A stretch of 64,000 bases of DNA from Bryum argenteum (Eukaryota; Streptophyta; Bryopsida; Bryales; Bryaceae). Position numbers and translations under genes: made by a program. The notes beneath the pieces were generated by a model, which did not search any database, was not told the origin of the DNA, and saw only the letters and a program-made list of their open reading frames with translations. The DNA lies in NCBI GenBank assembly GCA_037043015.1, contig CM073330.1:2753263-2817262 (forward strand). The letters run 5' to 3'. Within the stretch, counting starts at the first letter, position 1; every line of letters begins with the position of its first letter. Of the stretch, positions 22,950 to 33,472 are shown piece after piece.

Positions 22950-23377
22950 CTGCAATCAGAAGTATTTTCTTACAATTGCTTCTTCCTAAATTTCAGAGAG
23001 TGCTACCACAACCCCTGCTCAAGTGCTCATAATAACAAGAAGCCGTATCGTTAACATGGACTTGATACTTCATTTTCATCATAATTATGATATCCCTAGC
23101 CAAAACTACGTATGGAGCTGTCGCCTAGACCAATTAAAATTCGACATGCAGGACAATCACTTCAAGAGGTAAATTCTGACACGTCTTCTTCGAATTTGTG
23201 CACATCATACAATTTGTGCGCATCATACAAGCAAAAGCTAGAGTAGTTTACAGCCAACTCCTTGAAGACTGGTAAACAATGTTCAAAGAACACCACAATC
23301 AAATGCCGCACAACATTCAAGTTGCGAATCTTGTCATAACGAAGTTAACAATTGCTGGAGTGCAGGAAGTTCAGTAC

Positions 23378-23524
23378 CTTCGCAATAGAGGCAGCAACGC
23401 ATTTAAAAACCGTCTCTTCGGAAAAAAACGCAGCTCTCCACTGCGAGATACGCTCTGTATCCTCCCCCGCCGTAATTTCTATACAAATCCAGATATGTGA
23501 ACGTTGACGCTTGTTAGACAACAT
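23378..23524 (-). CDS. Possible 5' exon of the unrecognised minus-strand gene
   Basis: An ATG at 23524 opens MLSNKRQRSHIWIC, and the frame continues through ISQWRAAFFSEETVFKC to a possible donor (GCGAAG|gtactg). It looks protein-like and has the right strand and position to precede the 22949-21494 exon. The phases do not join directly, so either a further small exon lies between them or the donor differs. Low confidence. Confidence 0.3.
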
Positions 23525-23544
23525 GCAGCTCGTTGCCAACTAAT

Positions 23545-24100
23545 GCACTAGCTCGGAAATTTGCGACACATAATCGATGAAGCGTAGAAACTACACACAA
23601 AAAATAATCTTCCACAGCTAATTTTCTTAGAGATTCTGATGCCACTAAGATCAAGACTCACACCAGCTCACAAGTTCGAGAAGCGGAGTTGTTCATTAAT
23701 CAACTGTACCTTACGCTCCGATCGACATTACGTTCTCGTTTCCAAGATCGCCGAGTATCTCGTCGATAACCATCGGGTACCATCAACTGAGATCAGATCG
23801 CGGATCGGATAATGACCGCCAGCGCTCGTAGAGCTGCAGTCAAAGCTTTTATCAGTCTATGAACTTCTAGAGGAGGGGCAAGCTTCCAAGCTGACGATTT
23901 TCATCCATATCGACATCTGCAATCGAAATATCTTCCAATATCATCTAAGTTTGGATGAATTTAGGGGATTTCATCATCCATTCGACATCTTTTAGCGCCA
24001 ATCGAATTTGAAATTGGTGCTGGCAGCCATGGCTGGCGCGCGCTTGCTTGAATTTTTGAGCAGGAGTCAGGGCTTATAGTAAGGTGCTCAATAACTGCTC
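23545..24100. other. Promoter-side flank of the minus-strand gene
   Basis: Moderately GC-rich up to about 24050, consistent with a 5' region. No exon recognised. Confidence 0.4.
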
Positions 24101-25030
24101 AATTTTTAACACCAGAAATCTATAGGAATGTTAGCAGTAAAAGCAATTTTCATGCACGTGGAAAATTAGTTGAAAGTTAGAGCGAGTGGAATCAGCAATT
24201 TTAGACTCTTCTACAATGAGTTATGAATTTTTGAAGTTGATGTTGATTTGCGATGTTATAAAATTCTATAAAAAAGACGATGTCAAAAATTTTTCCATAT
24301 CTTTCCAACAAGACCATTCAGGCTTTAACTCTTAAAAGTTAAAAGTGCTTTTATGACATTCTAAAATTTCCAGAATTCCAGTTGGTTCTCAATATATACC
24401 CAAGTATAATATAGATTAGAGAAAGATCAAAAATCACGAAGATTTGATTATATATAGATTATATATTTTTGTACAGTCATGTAAAAGAGGTATAAAGGCA
24501 CAACCTCACACTTTGAATTTTTTATCCTTAAATTACATGTCTTTTTTATCATTCACACCGACCTATGTATTTGAAGTCCAAGATACATCCGTGTGAAACA
24601 CTGAAACTTCAAGATGTTCTTTAGGATTTGTAAGTTCCATGAAGTTATATGGAAATTTGAAACAAGAATTTGAACAGACTCAAGTCACATCTACTTTTGA
24701 CCCCAAGAACATTACATTTCCATTTTATAACATGAATTCTTCATTTTATATTTTCATTCAACTTTGCACATCATGAATTTACAAATGGCCAAGAATTTGA
24801 AATTTAGAATTGGCATACATGTATGTATGTGTATAAGCTAGCTACTAGATCCTATGGTTATAGACTTCAAAATATATCTAAAGTAAAAAATTGCACATCG
24901 CGTTGGAATATGGCAACTTTGAGGGTAACGAGCGATTTTTAGGCAATCCTCTTTTGCAATTCAAAACATTTGGCATTATAAAAGTAGGCATAAAGTTGGG
25001 AAATGTATATGTATATCAATGTATTAATTA
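24100..25030. repeat. Decayed member of the ~850-bp TTAA MITE family
   Basis: Blocks such as AGAGCGAGTGGAATCAGCAA and ATGAGTTATGAATTTTTGAAG match 31.41-31.48 kb. CACACCGACCTATGTATTTG resembles 55.09 kb. Clean termini are no longer visible, so I give approximate limits. No gene. Confidence 0.4.
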
Positions 25031-25596
25031 AATTATTGTGGAGAGTACAATTTCGTTAACAGATATTGTGAGTTATTGTTAAGAGGTGTAACATTTATTG
25101 AGGGTGGATTGTATTCGCTATATAGGGAACCAACCGACATTCTTTTTTGGAAATCAACCTTTTACATGCTACGTGCAAAAAATTCTACTATTTGTCCGAA
25201 AAACATTTTAGTACGAGGCACACCCTTAGTAAGATTTGGGTGTCTTAGAACATTCTTAAAGGTCAAATACACCTCAAAGTGTTAATGTATGCTTTAGCAG
25301 GAGCTGTAGAGAGTAGAGACATGCAACATGGAGAGATCGAACAAAAAAGAGCAAAAAAAATCTAAAGTTGAAGGATAAAGAAATAGAGTAGGACTTGACA
25401 ACAGGAGCACAAAATGCAACATTGAATATTCAAGTTAGACTGCCAATTGGTGTAGATTTTCTTTCCATTTTGAAGCAATGCGTACATACTTTACTTCCCT
25501 GTTTCAACCTACTTCACTGTTTTAGGAGGTTGTTATAAGAGGGTTGGAATAAGTTGTAGAAGAAGAAAGCCAAGTGTCTATTGCCATAATTCTTAA

Positions 25597-25830
25597 CCCT
25601 TAAACGTCATATGTTGTCCTGATACCACACCTAAAATCTCTTTTAGAACTCCACTTTTAGCATTATTCTATTTTTAATTTGCGTGAGCTCTATTCTAAGA
25701 AAGTATAGATCTCTTTAAGGTGCTCACTTTGGAATTTTAAAAATTCCATTTGGTATAATGGAGTGTAAGTTATGAGCAAGATTCTCTCAAAAAAAACCCA
25801 ACCCCTCGGGCTGGGTCTGACGTTTAAGGG
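25597..25830. mobile_element. TTAA-target MITE, 234 bp
   Basis: The termini CCCTTAAACGTCA and TGACGTTTAAGGG are perfect inverted repeats. They are flanked by TTAA on both sides (25593-25596, 25831-25834). The near-terminal CCCCTCGGGCTGGG resembles the tail of the 34.79-35.15 kb element, so it is the same superfamily with a different interior. Confidence 0.8.
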
Positions 25831-25838
25831 TTAACTTA

Positions 25839-26336
25839 GGGATGCTTTACATGGGGAGTCAAGACCAACTAATCTCCAAGCCAATTCACTCACATTTTGA
25901 GCCCAGTTGGCTCCATGGGCCACTCGGGGAACACATTAAACAATCAATAATGTGTAGGCCAATTCCCCCATGTGTAAAGCCCTTGGGGCTGATTTCTAGA
26001 AGGACAAACAAGGCCATGGGGCCAATTCGTATTATTCCATGCTTTCGATTTGTTCACATTGAAGTATTTTAGTGAGATAATATTTTTTTAATTGAAATCA
26101 AGAGACGTCCTCTAGGCCATGAATTGGCCTTCCATTCTTGTATCTCCCAACTTTTGGAGCTCGGGCCGTGTCATAACTTGTCCCCCACCCATTATAATAT
26201 AATTTCAGAAAATTGGCCTTGTCGACTCCCCATGTAAAGCCCTTTGGGCCAATTTCAAGAATTGGACCAATCACAAGAGAGGATTTGACCATGAATTGGC
26301 CCCATCAATGGCTTGGCCCCTCGTGTAAAGCGACCC
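25839..26336. mobile_element. PIF/Harbinger-like MITE, 498 bp
   Basis: The ends GGGATGCTTTACATGGGG and CCCCTCGTGTAAAGCGACCC are inverted. TTA flanks both sides (25836-25838, 26337-26339), the Harbinger target duplication. The interior also contains repeated copies of the terminal motif (CCCCATGTGTAAAGCCC, CCCCATGTAAAGCCC), so the stem is long and repetitive. Its left end is four bases from the right TTAA of the 25.6-kb element. Confidence 0.7.
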
Positions 26337-26550
26337 TTAGATGAATTCACCATGGTGAATGCTGTGATTGGCACCATAATAACTTCACCCTGCTTCCAAA
26401 ATTGTACTTGACCAGTTCAATATAACGTATCTGCTAGACACTAAATTTCCTCAAACGAAAAAACTTGATAACTCTGTCTACTATGGAAATTGAGATCCCC
26501 TTGCAACTTAAATTCATCTCATAGCATCCCGTAGAGTACTTGCAACTTAA

Positions 26551-27391
26551 CCCCTAAAGTCGAAAGCCCCCAAAACTGTCAGAACTCCTCAAAACCACCC
26601 TCTTTCAATACAAGATAAAAAATTTCAACGTCTGATGGAATCTCAAGTATATAACCGTGAGATCTTATACCTAACTTGTCCATGTATGTGTGTACCAAAA
26701 CTTTGATTCAAATTCCTTACCAATTGTGAGATCATAACATTCAAAGTTGAAAAAAAGTTTTTTTTCCTTGTTGCAAAATGGGTTGGAAGTTTTTTGTGAG
26801 CCCAAAAAACCAATTTTAAGAGTAAAGTTGAAATGAGGCTCTTCAAATTCTTGTTTCTAAGTGAGTTGGAACATGCCTAAGTAATTTTTACCCTCATGCG
26901 ACCTATAAAACTTAATGAATTGCTTAAACTTTCACATGGAGGTATGCTGAAATTCAACTCCAAAGGCCCCTCTTTGGTAATAAAAATGGCATGTGAATAA
27001 TTGTTCGATGAAAGATCCAAACGGTGAAATCATGCCTTACAACCTTATTTCCAAGTGCAAAAAACAAAAATTGAAAAAAAGTAAAACCTCAATTTTTGGT
27101 GAATTTTTGAAGTTCCTGCGATTTTATTTATTTTGGGCAGATTTTGAGAATAAACGAGCATATACCACAGTTTGGGCAGTTTTGGGCAGATTTCAAATAG
27201 TGTTTTCAGACTTTGACCGTAAATATCTCATAAAGTATGAGGAATTTAGTACCATGAAATGACTTTTCGGAAAGCTGTGGAAAAACTCTTCAACCTGCAA
27301 AAAGTTCCAATTCTGTACGAGCTAAATATAGTAAGTACGGGGCTGACCAGACCCCAAACGACCCGATTCGGGCTCTTTTCGACTTTAGGGG
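26551..27391. mobile_element. TTAA-target MITE, 841 bp
   Basis: The termini CCCCTAAAGTCGAAA and TTTCGACTTTAGGGG are perfect 15-bp inverted repeats, flanked by TTAA (26547-26550, 27392-27395). The interior is AT-rich, non-coding, and related in inverted orientation to 54.6-55.5 kb. This is the best-preserved long member of the family in the window. Confidence 0.85.
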
Positions 27392-27472
27392 TTAACTGTA
27401 AATAGAAAATATTGTCATGTTGAGTGTAGTATTATGACCTAAATGTGCAAATGGTACGACATCCATTGATTA

Positions 27473-27900
27473 AGGTACGTTCCCACTTGGCCTTAGAGGT
27501 GGTGTTAGAAGGTGGTCTTATCTCCTTAAAAGAGTGTGTGTCCACACCTATATTCTTTAGTAATTACCAATCCTACATGGATGCCCACATGGCACACTCT
27601 AAAACTTGGAGGACAAAAAAATATTAGCTAGTATTTGGGAGGACAAAAGATAGTTGAGCATTAGTAGGCAAGTGTTAAGGAAGCACCACAATTAGAAATA
27701 TTCTCAAGTTTTGAAGACTTAAGAGTGGTCTTAGTTAATGGGGCCTTTGAGGAGCCATTATGTAATTGAGGCTACTTTTCAAGACACTTTTCCAAGCCTC
27801 ATTGATGAGGCCTTCCCTAAGAATAAGGAATTTCCCCAAAATTGTGGAGGTCTTAAGTTTTAATGTATGCTCTTATCAAAGGCCAGGTGGGAAGGGGCCT
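27473..27900. mobile_element. MITE, 428 bp, TTA target duplication
   Basis: The left AGGTACGTTCCCACTTGGCC and right GGCCAGGTGGGAAGGGGCCT are imperfect inverted repeats. TTA flanks both ends (27470-27472, 27901-27903). Likely Harbinger-type by target site, with unrelated interior. Non-coding. Confidence 0.6.
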
Positions 27901-27903
27901 TTA

Positions 27904-28481
27904 GTCACATAAATTTGGAAGTCTCCTTATGCCCATAGGTTTTTATTCATATCTACATAGTGCTCTAGTTAACGGATATTTGACAAATTATCTACAAATG
28001 GATAGTCCAAATGTAAGTCTGTGGGCATCCGAAAAATGCCAAAAATACAAGGTATGAAAAAAAATAAACCAAGAATATATAAATACAAGGAAATCAATAT
28101 TTTTCAATCTTGATTTGAATATTGAATTGAGTGGTCAAATACTAGTCGTTGATATGGGGCATAATAGAGTGGGTTTAGGGTGGTAACTATATGGAACTGA
28201 GGAATACAAGAATATTCTCTATTAGTTTGAATCTTGTACACGAAGGTATGTGGAAGTTCGTAGAGCCGGCCCACACCCGATAATTATACAAAGAGGAGTA
28301 ATAATAGTCATACTCTATATCAGCTTGAATTCCATACATCCCTTTCAATTGCAACTTTGCAGTGTCGGCAGGCAGCCAAGAGTGCATCAGTGCAAAAGAA
28401 TACTAGAAATACTCTCTACGAGCTTAATCCCATACTTCACGCTCATGTGCAATATCATAGTGTCGACTTGCCGTCGATAAC

Positions 28482-28520
<39 letters not shown>

Positions 28521-28630
28521 TTTTAACTACTAGAAAACTAGGAAAATAGTCAAAATATGATAAGAACAATTCAATAGGACTTGTCCAATATGATTGGATA
28601 TTATCAAAAAAATTGAGTAATTTTAGTAGC
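27904..28630. other. Intergenic with a 34-nt poly-A
   Basis: A run of A spans 28483-28516. The preceding ~290 bp contains two loosely related stretches (28.20 and 28.40 kb), and might be a retroposed fragment ending in the A tail. I could not define a target duplication. No gene seen. Confidence 0.4.
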
Positions 28631-28636
28631 ATGTTA

Positions 28637-28744
28637 GATAGATAGATAGAAACTCCGTTCCTTTCTCAGGGGCTTGCGTGAATGAAGTGTCCGTTCGTAA
28701 TGCTAATATCCCGATGGCCACCGGACAAGGGGAAATTAGAAAAA
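28637..28744 (-). mobile_element. 5'-truncated tRNA-derived SINE copy
   Basis: It contains the SINE 3' end (AAACTCCGTTCCTTTCTCAG, CACCGGACAAGGGGAAATT) with a GATA/TATC tail at its left side. The flanks TAGCATGTTA (28627-28636 and 28745-28754) are exact 10-bp target duplications. It lacks the tRNA-like head seen in the 33.87-34.22 kb copy. Confidence 0.85.
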
Positions 28745-28975
28745 TAGCATGTTACTTATATTAGTCAACCTTGACTAAAATCACTCGTACATTTTACGAA
28801 CAAGTCATATTGAAGAGTTCCAATCAAATTTAGGTTCTTTTCCTGATAGTGTTCATTGTCAATGAATATAAGTCAGCCTTCTTTTGCATACAGTGATATC
28901 CTATACGCTACCAATCTATGATGACACATACATCCACACCAACATCTAGGAAAATTGTTGAATTCTACTAGCTAA

Positions 28976-29165
28976 TATCCTTTTTTGTTCCAATATCCAA
29001 TAGGTTGTTTACTTATTTTACAAACCATGGTAAGGCTGTTTCTTCATTTATACCATGAATATCAAAATTTTCCACAAATCCTTTTTTGTTCCAATATTCA
29101 ATAGGTTATTTTACAAACCATCGTAAGGCTATTTCTTCATGTATACCAAGATATCAAATTTTTCA
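28976..29165. repeat. ~102-bp tandem duplication
   Basis: CCTTTTTTGTTCCAATAT recurs at about 28979 and 29081, each followed by CAATAGGTT, ACAAACCAT and TAAGGCT. Non-coding. Confidence 0.7.
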
Positions 29166-29199
29166 TGGATTTTCTCATACATATCTAAAATCTAATAGG

Positions 29200-30280
29200 A
29201 AGCTATTTGGCTATTTTCGTAAGGTGTATATGTATGAGCCTACGGTCCTTCGGTCCCTCCCTTAATCAATTGAACCAACACAACATGAACCATAAGGAAT
29301 GGTGCTTGACTGCTTGGCGTATAGATTTCTACACCGTCCTCCGAAAAATCTCTGTATTCCTCTCAGACACGTAGTGGGTCGTACGTGCTTGGTAAAGTTG
29401 AGCATTATTGCAGCCGAATCATAGCCGAGATCTCATCATTCATGGAAAATGAGATCATGGAAGTTCCATAAAGGTTGGGAGCGTGATGGACCGCTTAGTA
29501 AATACTGCAGCCATGAGAACCTCCATACTGAGCGGCCGCAGAATTTGAATCAAAGCTCTAACTTTCAGAATCTGTGATTGCTTCAACACAAAACAGGAAC
29601 CCTCATTCGCATAATCGAAAATCAAACGACCTACCTTGATAGGAATGGTAGGGCCGGGGGAATGCACTTTCTTTCCTATTTGAGCAGCCCTCCTCAGGAA
29701 ACGATTCTTGCATAGTACTCGAGAAACTATGTCGATCTCCTTGTACTGTACTGTACATGCTTCCATCAGAAACATTCGAATTAGAACACCTGAATCTGGA
29801 TATAGCCCCTCTGATGCAATGCACCCTTCTTTGTGAAGAAAACGAATGTTCTGACAAGTTTTGACGTGTGTAAATGGGAATGTCAGGTCTTTCTGGGGGG
29901 GGGGAGGGAGATAAATATTATTTCGGAGTTATAATGGTCACTCGAGAGCCATAACTGGGTAAGCTGACAAGGCGAGTCATGATTTTTTCCATCAAAGCAC
30001 GTCGTGGATAATGACCTCGAGTGATGTTTGGCCTGCCCGACAGGATGACGCCACGAAGGCGCACACGACTCTTGTCTCTCCCTCCCCCGGTTTGAGATCT
30101 AGGTTTTCGGAAGATTGCGGCATTTAGTACTCATTCGTTCTTGCCAAGTGTCGGGAAGGGGGTTTTGGTCTTTGAATGTTTGAAAAGGAGGTTTCACCCA
30201 TTAACCAACTTCTGTCACATGTTCGGCTCAGTCACATGGCATTATCCTTTGTTGTTTTGCACTTTCACTTTTTGTGTGTA
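29200..30280. other. Intergenic, unrecognised open frames
   Basis: Open frames on the minus strand at 29.45-29.86 kb (for example IPIKVGRLIFDYANEG) look faintly protein-like but overlap in two frames. I recognise no domain. A G-run lies near 29895-29905. I do not call a gene. Confidence 0.3.
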
Positions 30281-30289
30281 TACTGTAAG

Positions 30290-30595
30290 AGCATGCCCAG
30301 CCCGCACTGGGGCGCGTGTATTTCAGTGCTACTAGCGTTTCTCGGAGCCCCCATCCGGAATTTTTCTTCAAAATCCGTAGGATTTTCCATGGACCCCTAA
30401 CAGCTGTTTTTTATAATTTTGAATTCAAATTTGAGGCCTGCGACCCAGGAGGTACCCTCGGGCACATACTTCTTGGCATTTTAAGCCTGTACATCAAAAA
30501 ATTAGGGGCTCTTTACTCATCCCCTCCCTGGCCCCCGAAAAATGCTCGTAGCAATGAAATACGGTGATCCCTGCACTGTGGGCCGGAGAGCGGAG
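30290..30595. mobile_element. Possible MITE
   Basis: AGAGCATGCCCAGCCCGCAC on the left and CTGCACTGTGGGCCGGAGAG on the right form a weak inverted pair in an otherwise non-coding GC-richer block. GAGCAT-CCAGC starts are common in plant MITEs. Tentative. Confidence 0.3.
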
Positions 30596-30951
30596 CCAAA
30601 TTTGAAGTGTGAGGACCCCATCCCACACACTATCCCTATAACCCGGTCAAGCGGGTTGAGGTCCCCTTAATTCAAGTACACCATTGATAAAAATGGAAAA
30701 AAAATGATGAACTTTGGATGTTTCAACCTAAAATCACCTAATTAGTCTTGACAAAAAGTGATACCCAAACCTTGGTTATGCCCTATAATCTGCTGACAAG
30801 CAAATATGATTGGTTGAAGGCTTTCTCCTATGGCCGGTTTTGTGGCTTGGGGTGGGGTTGTTGCGCTCGGCCGAGCGGCGGCTGCAACGTCTTCATGCAG
30901 CCGAGCGGCCCATCCTCACACACATAGCTGGCCATGCTATAACCAAAGCAG

Positions 30952-31056
30952 AGAGATAGATAGATAGAAACTCCGGTCCCTTTCTAAGGGGCCGGCGTGA
31001 ATGAAGTGTCCGTTTGTAATGCTAATATTCCGATGGCCACCGGACAAGGGGAAATT
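30952..31056 (-). mobile_element. 5'-truncated SINE copy
   Basis: The same 3' portion as the 28.64-kb copy, beginning with the AGATAGATAG tail. It is flanked by an exact 15-bp duplication, CTATAACCAAAGCAG (30937-30951 and 31057-31071). It is truncated almost at the same internal position as the 28.64-kb copy (at GGGGAAATT). Confidence 0.9.
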
Positions 31057-31779
31057 CTATAACCAAAGCAGTATGGACATGGTCCTATTTTCAGCACGGG
31101 AAATGTACATGATTGTTACCAGTTGGAGCAATTTGTGTGTATGCTTGAGACAAACCATATTCGTAATCTAGAGACAGAATGATCATTTTGAGACTTTTGC
31201 GCCAAAATTTTGGCGACTAAGTTGAGACAATCCATACTTTCTACTTTTAGGTTATTGTGGGGTTGACAATAACCTTCCCATGGATAGTAAAAAAATCAAT
31301 TATAAATATAGGATTTGTGAAGAAATCAATAAAAAAAACCTACGTTCAAGCATTAAATTGAGTTTGTAAAAATTCTCAGTTTAATGAATATGGCCTTGGA
31401 AAAATTAGTAGAAAGCTAGAGCAAGTGGAATCAACATTCTTGGACTCTTCTCCAATGAGTTATGAATTTTTGAAGTTGGAGTTATAGGTATTCCTATAGT
31501 GGGGCCCGAAAGTGCCCTATAATGTTTGCAATGAGTATATGGTTTTGTTGTAAAGAGAAGTTATTATGTACGTGTGAGTGAAGATTACTATAGCTTCATT
31601 GTGGGACATAATTCATTTTAGACAACTCTACTATATTAACAGTCATTTTCGAGAATGTATTCTGGGTGGATTAGCTACAATGTATATCTTAATAAGCGAC
31701 AATGGATGACATCACAATTACAACACTTGGAAGTTTTTGAGTCTTTTATTTGGATGATTTGAATTTAGAACAAAATTAA

Positions 31780-32038
31780 CCCCTAAAGGTCCTTAATACA
31801 AAATTGTTTAAATTATCAAAAAGAACCTTCTTCTACTTCAGGTGCAAAGAAAATCAATCTAAGCATTGATTAGAAGATACAACCGTAGGATCTTGAAGTT
31901 AACTTGACCCTTTTCTCGAATTCAAATTTGAACCGTTAATTTTTCTCCAATTTAGAGATTATAATGGTTAAAGTTGGCTGAATTTTCTCCCTGCGGAAAT
32001 TCCAGAAAGCGATTTCCGCTTTATTGGACCTTTAGGGG
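31780..32038. mobile_element. TTAA-target MITE, 259 bp
   Basis: The termini CCCCTAAAGGTCC and GGACCTTTAGGGG are perfect inverted repeats, with TTAA on both sides (31776-31779, 32039-32042). The interior is AT-rich and non-coding. Confidence 0.8.
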
Positions 32039-32087
32039 TTAAGAGTGTGAGAGAGTTAGTAATCAACTATTACTGATAAACAAGCTA

Positions 32088-32956
32088 ATCTATAACCTAT
32101 CGTTGATGGAAATTCTATTCAATTCAATTCCCTTTTGTATTTAAATTTCACGAGTGATAGAAATTAACCAATGTAATTTTGGTATTTGAGTAGTAAATGA
32201 AGTTCATTCTAAGATATAGCGTCGTACTCGTCATGGCCAATATTCACGTGTCATCTCACTTTAATGTCCCGGTCGGTCAACTTCAAGAGGAGATGGTATA
32301 ATCGGTAGATGTCTCTTCTGAATTTCGAGTGCACAACTTCCTCCTCATCGTATGCTTCTACAATCTCTACAACTCCATCGTGCGGGCAAAACGATTCAGC
32401 ACCAAAACATATTCAACATTCCTTGTGACTGAGTTCAATACAACGAACAATGGATTCAATGTTTTGAAAAGTTATGACAAATGAAACCATTTTCCAACTT
32501 CCGTGCTCAAAATTCTCCTGCTTACGTATGAATGACTCTCTCGACGTAAAGCATCTCGAATTTCTATACTCTCTACCCTGAACTCGCGTAAGTGCGGTGA
32601 AGAGGAGCAAAGCATATGTGAAGCATGCAAAGCGTTCTTGTTTTGAGTGATGGTAATTTTGAGTGAGGATGTTTGGTAGTGATGGCACTTCGATAATGTC
32701 TTTTATGATTTTCAATTTTAGGCTCTTGACATTGTTAGTGTCAGCGCTTATCAATGCTGAACATTCTAGCTTTTGCATCAGCAAGCTAAAACTCCATAAG
32801 CTTTCTCCAATTTCATCTCGACTGACTACTCAAGACGTTCCAGTTGCTTTTCTGCCTCTCACCGAAAGAACATGTATATATGATTGACATATGCAGCTAT
32901 CACCGGGCTTATCCGTGGTATCACCGGCAAAGGATCGCCATAGACCGGATCTTGTT

Positions 32957-32998
<42 letters not shown>

Positions 32999-33155
32999 CT
33001 AAACCATCGTAATTTTGGTATTGTAATCTATAATCTATCGTTGATGGAAATTCTATACAATTCAATTCCCTTTTGTATCTAAATTTCACGAGTGATAGAA
33101 ATTAACCAATGTAATCTTCGTATTTGAGTAGTAAATAAAGTTCATTCTAAGATCT
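32088..33155. repeat. ~133-bp direct repeats enclosing a degenerate segment
   Basis: The blocks 32088-32220 and 33021-33155 are near identical (ATCGTTGATGGAAATTCTAT, CACGAGTGATAGAAATTAAC, AGTTCATTCTAAGAT). Between them lie about 800 bp with a broken minus-strand reading frame and a (TA)n tract at 32958-32994. The repeats lack TG...CA ends, so an LTR-type interpretation is not supported; a segmental duplication is as likely. Boundaries are approximate. Confidence 0.6.
32270..32790 (-). pseudogene. Degenerate unidentified coding fragment
   Basis: The minus strand reads protein-like over about 170 codons (SLKLKIIKDIIEVPSLPN near the start; FCPHDGVVEIVEAYDEEE and KFRRDIYRLYHLLLKL near the end). 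It is interrupted and lacks a recognisable domain. It could be a gene fragment or a remnant carried between the direct repeats. Function not assigned. Confidence 0.35.
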
Positions 33156-33357
33156 AGTGCTCAAGTTACAAGAATATTTCTTGAAATGAAGCTTATCACG
33201 CCCAAAGCCGCAAGGAGTTTCTTCAACAATCTTTCACTTTTAGAATAAGAAACTTTAAATGTTGAAACCTATAAAAAATGATATGTAAGATTCTCGACCA
33301 TTGTGAACAATCCTATAACTAAGCACTCACTTCATTCCAATAAAATGTGCATGTTAT

Positions 33358-33442
33358 TGATTCTTCTATTTTTACTATATATGAGTCTCCTTGACATGTA
33401 GTCATGTTATTGATTCTTCTATTTTTACTCTTGACATGTAGT
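33358..33442. repeat. Small tandem duplication
   Basis: TTGATTCTTCTATTTTTACT and CTTGACATGTAGTC each occur twice within 85 bp. Non-coding. Confidence 0.7.
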
Positions 33443-33472
33443 CAATTTTATGAAGGATTTTGAGTTTATTAA

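Noticed and set aside
29455-29857. Two overlapping minus-strand frames proposed as a gene
   Set aside because: They overlap in different frames, have no recognisable motif and no supporting exon structure.
32088-33155. LTR retroelement interpretation of the direct repeats
   Set aside because: No TG...CA ends, no primer-binding site or polypurine tract seen, and no recognisable gag or pol domain.
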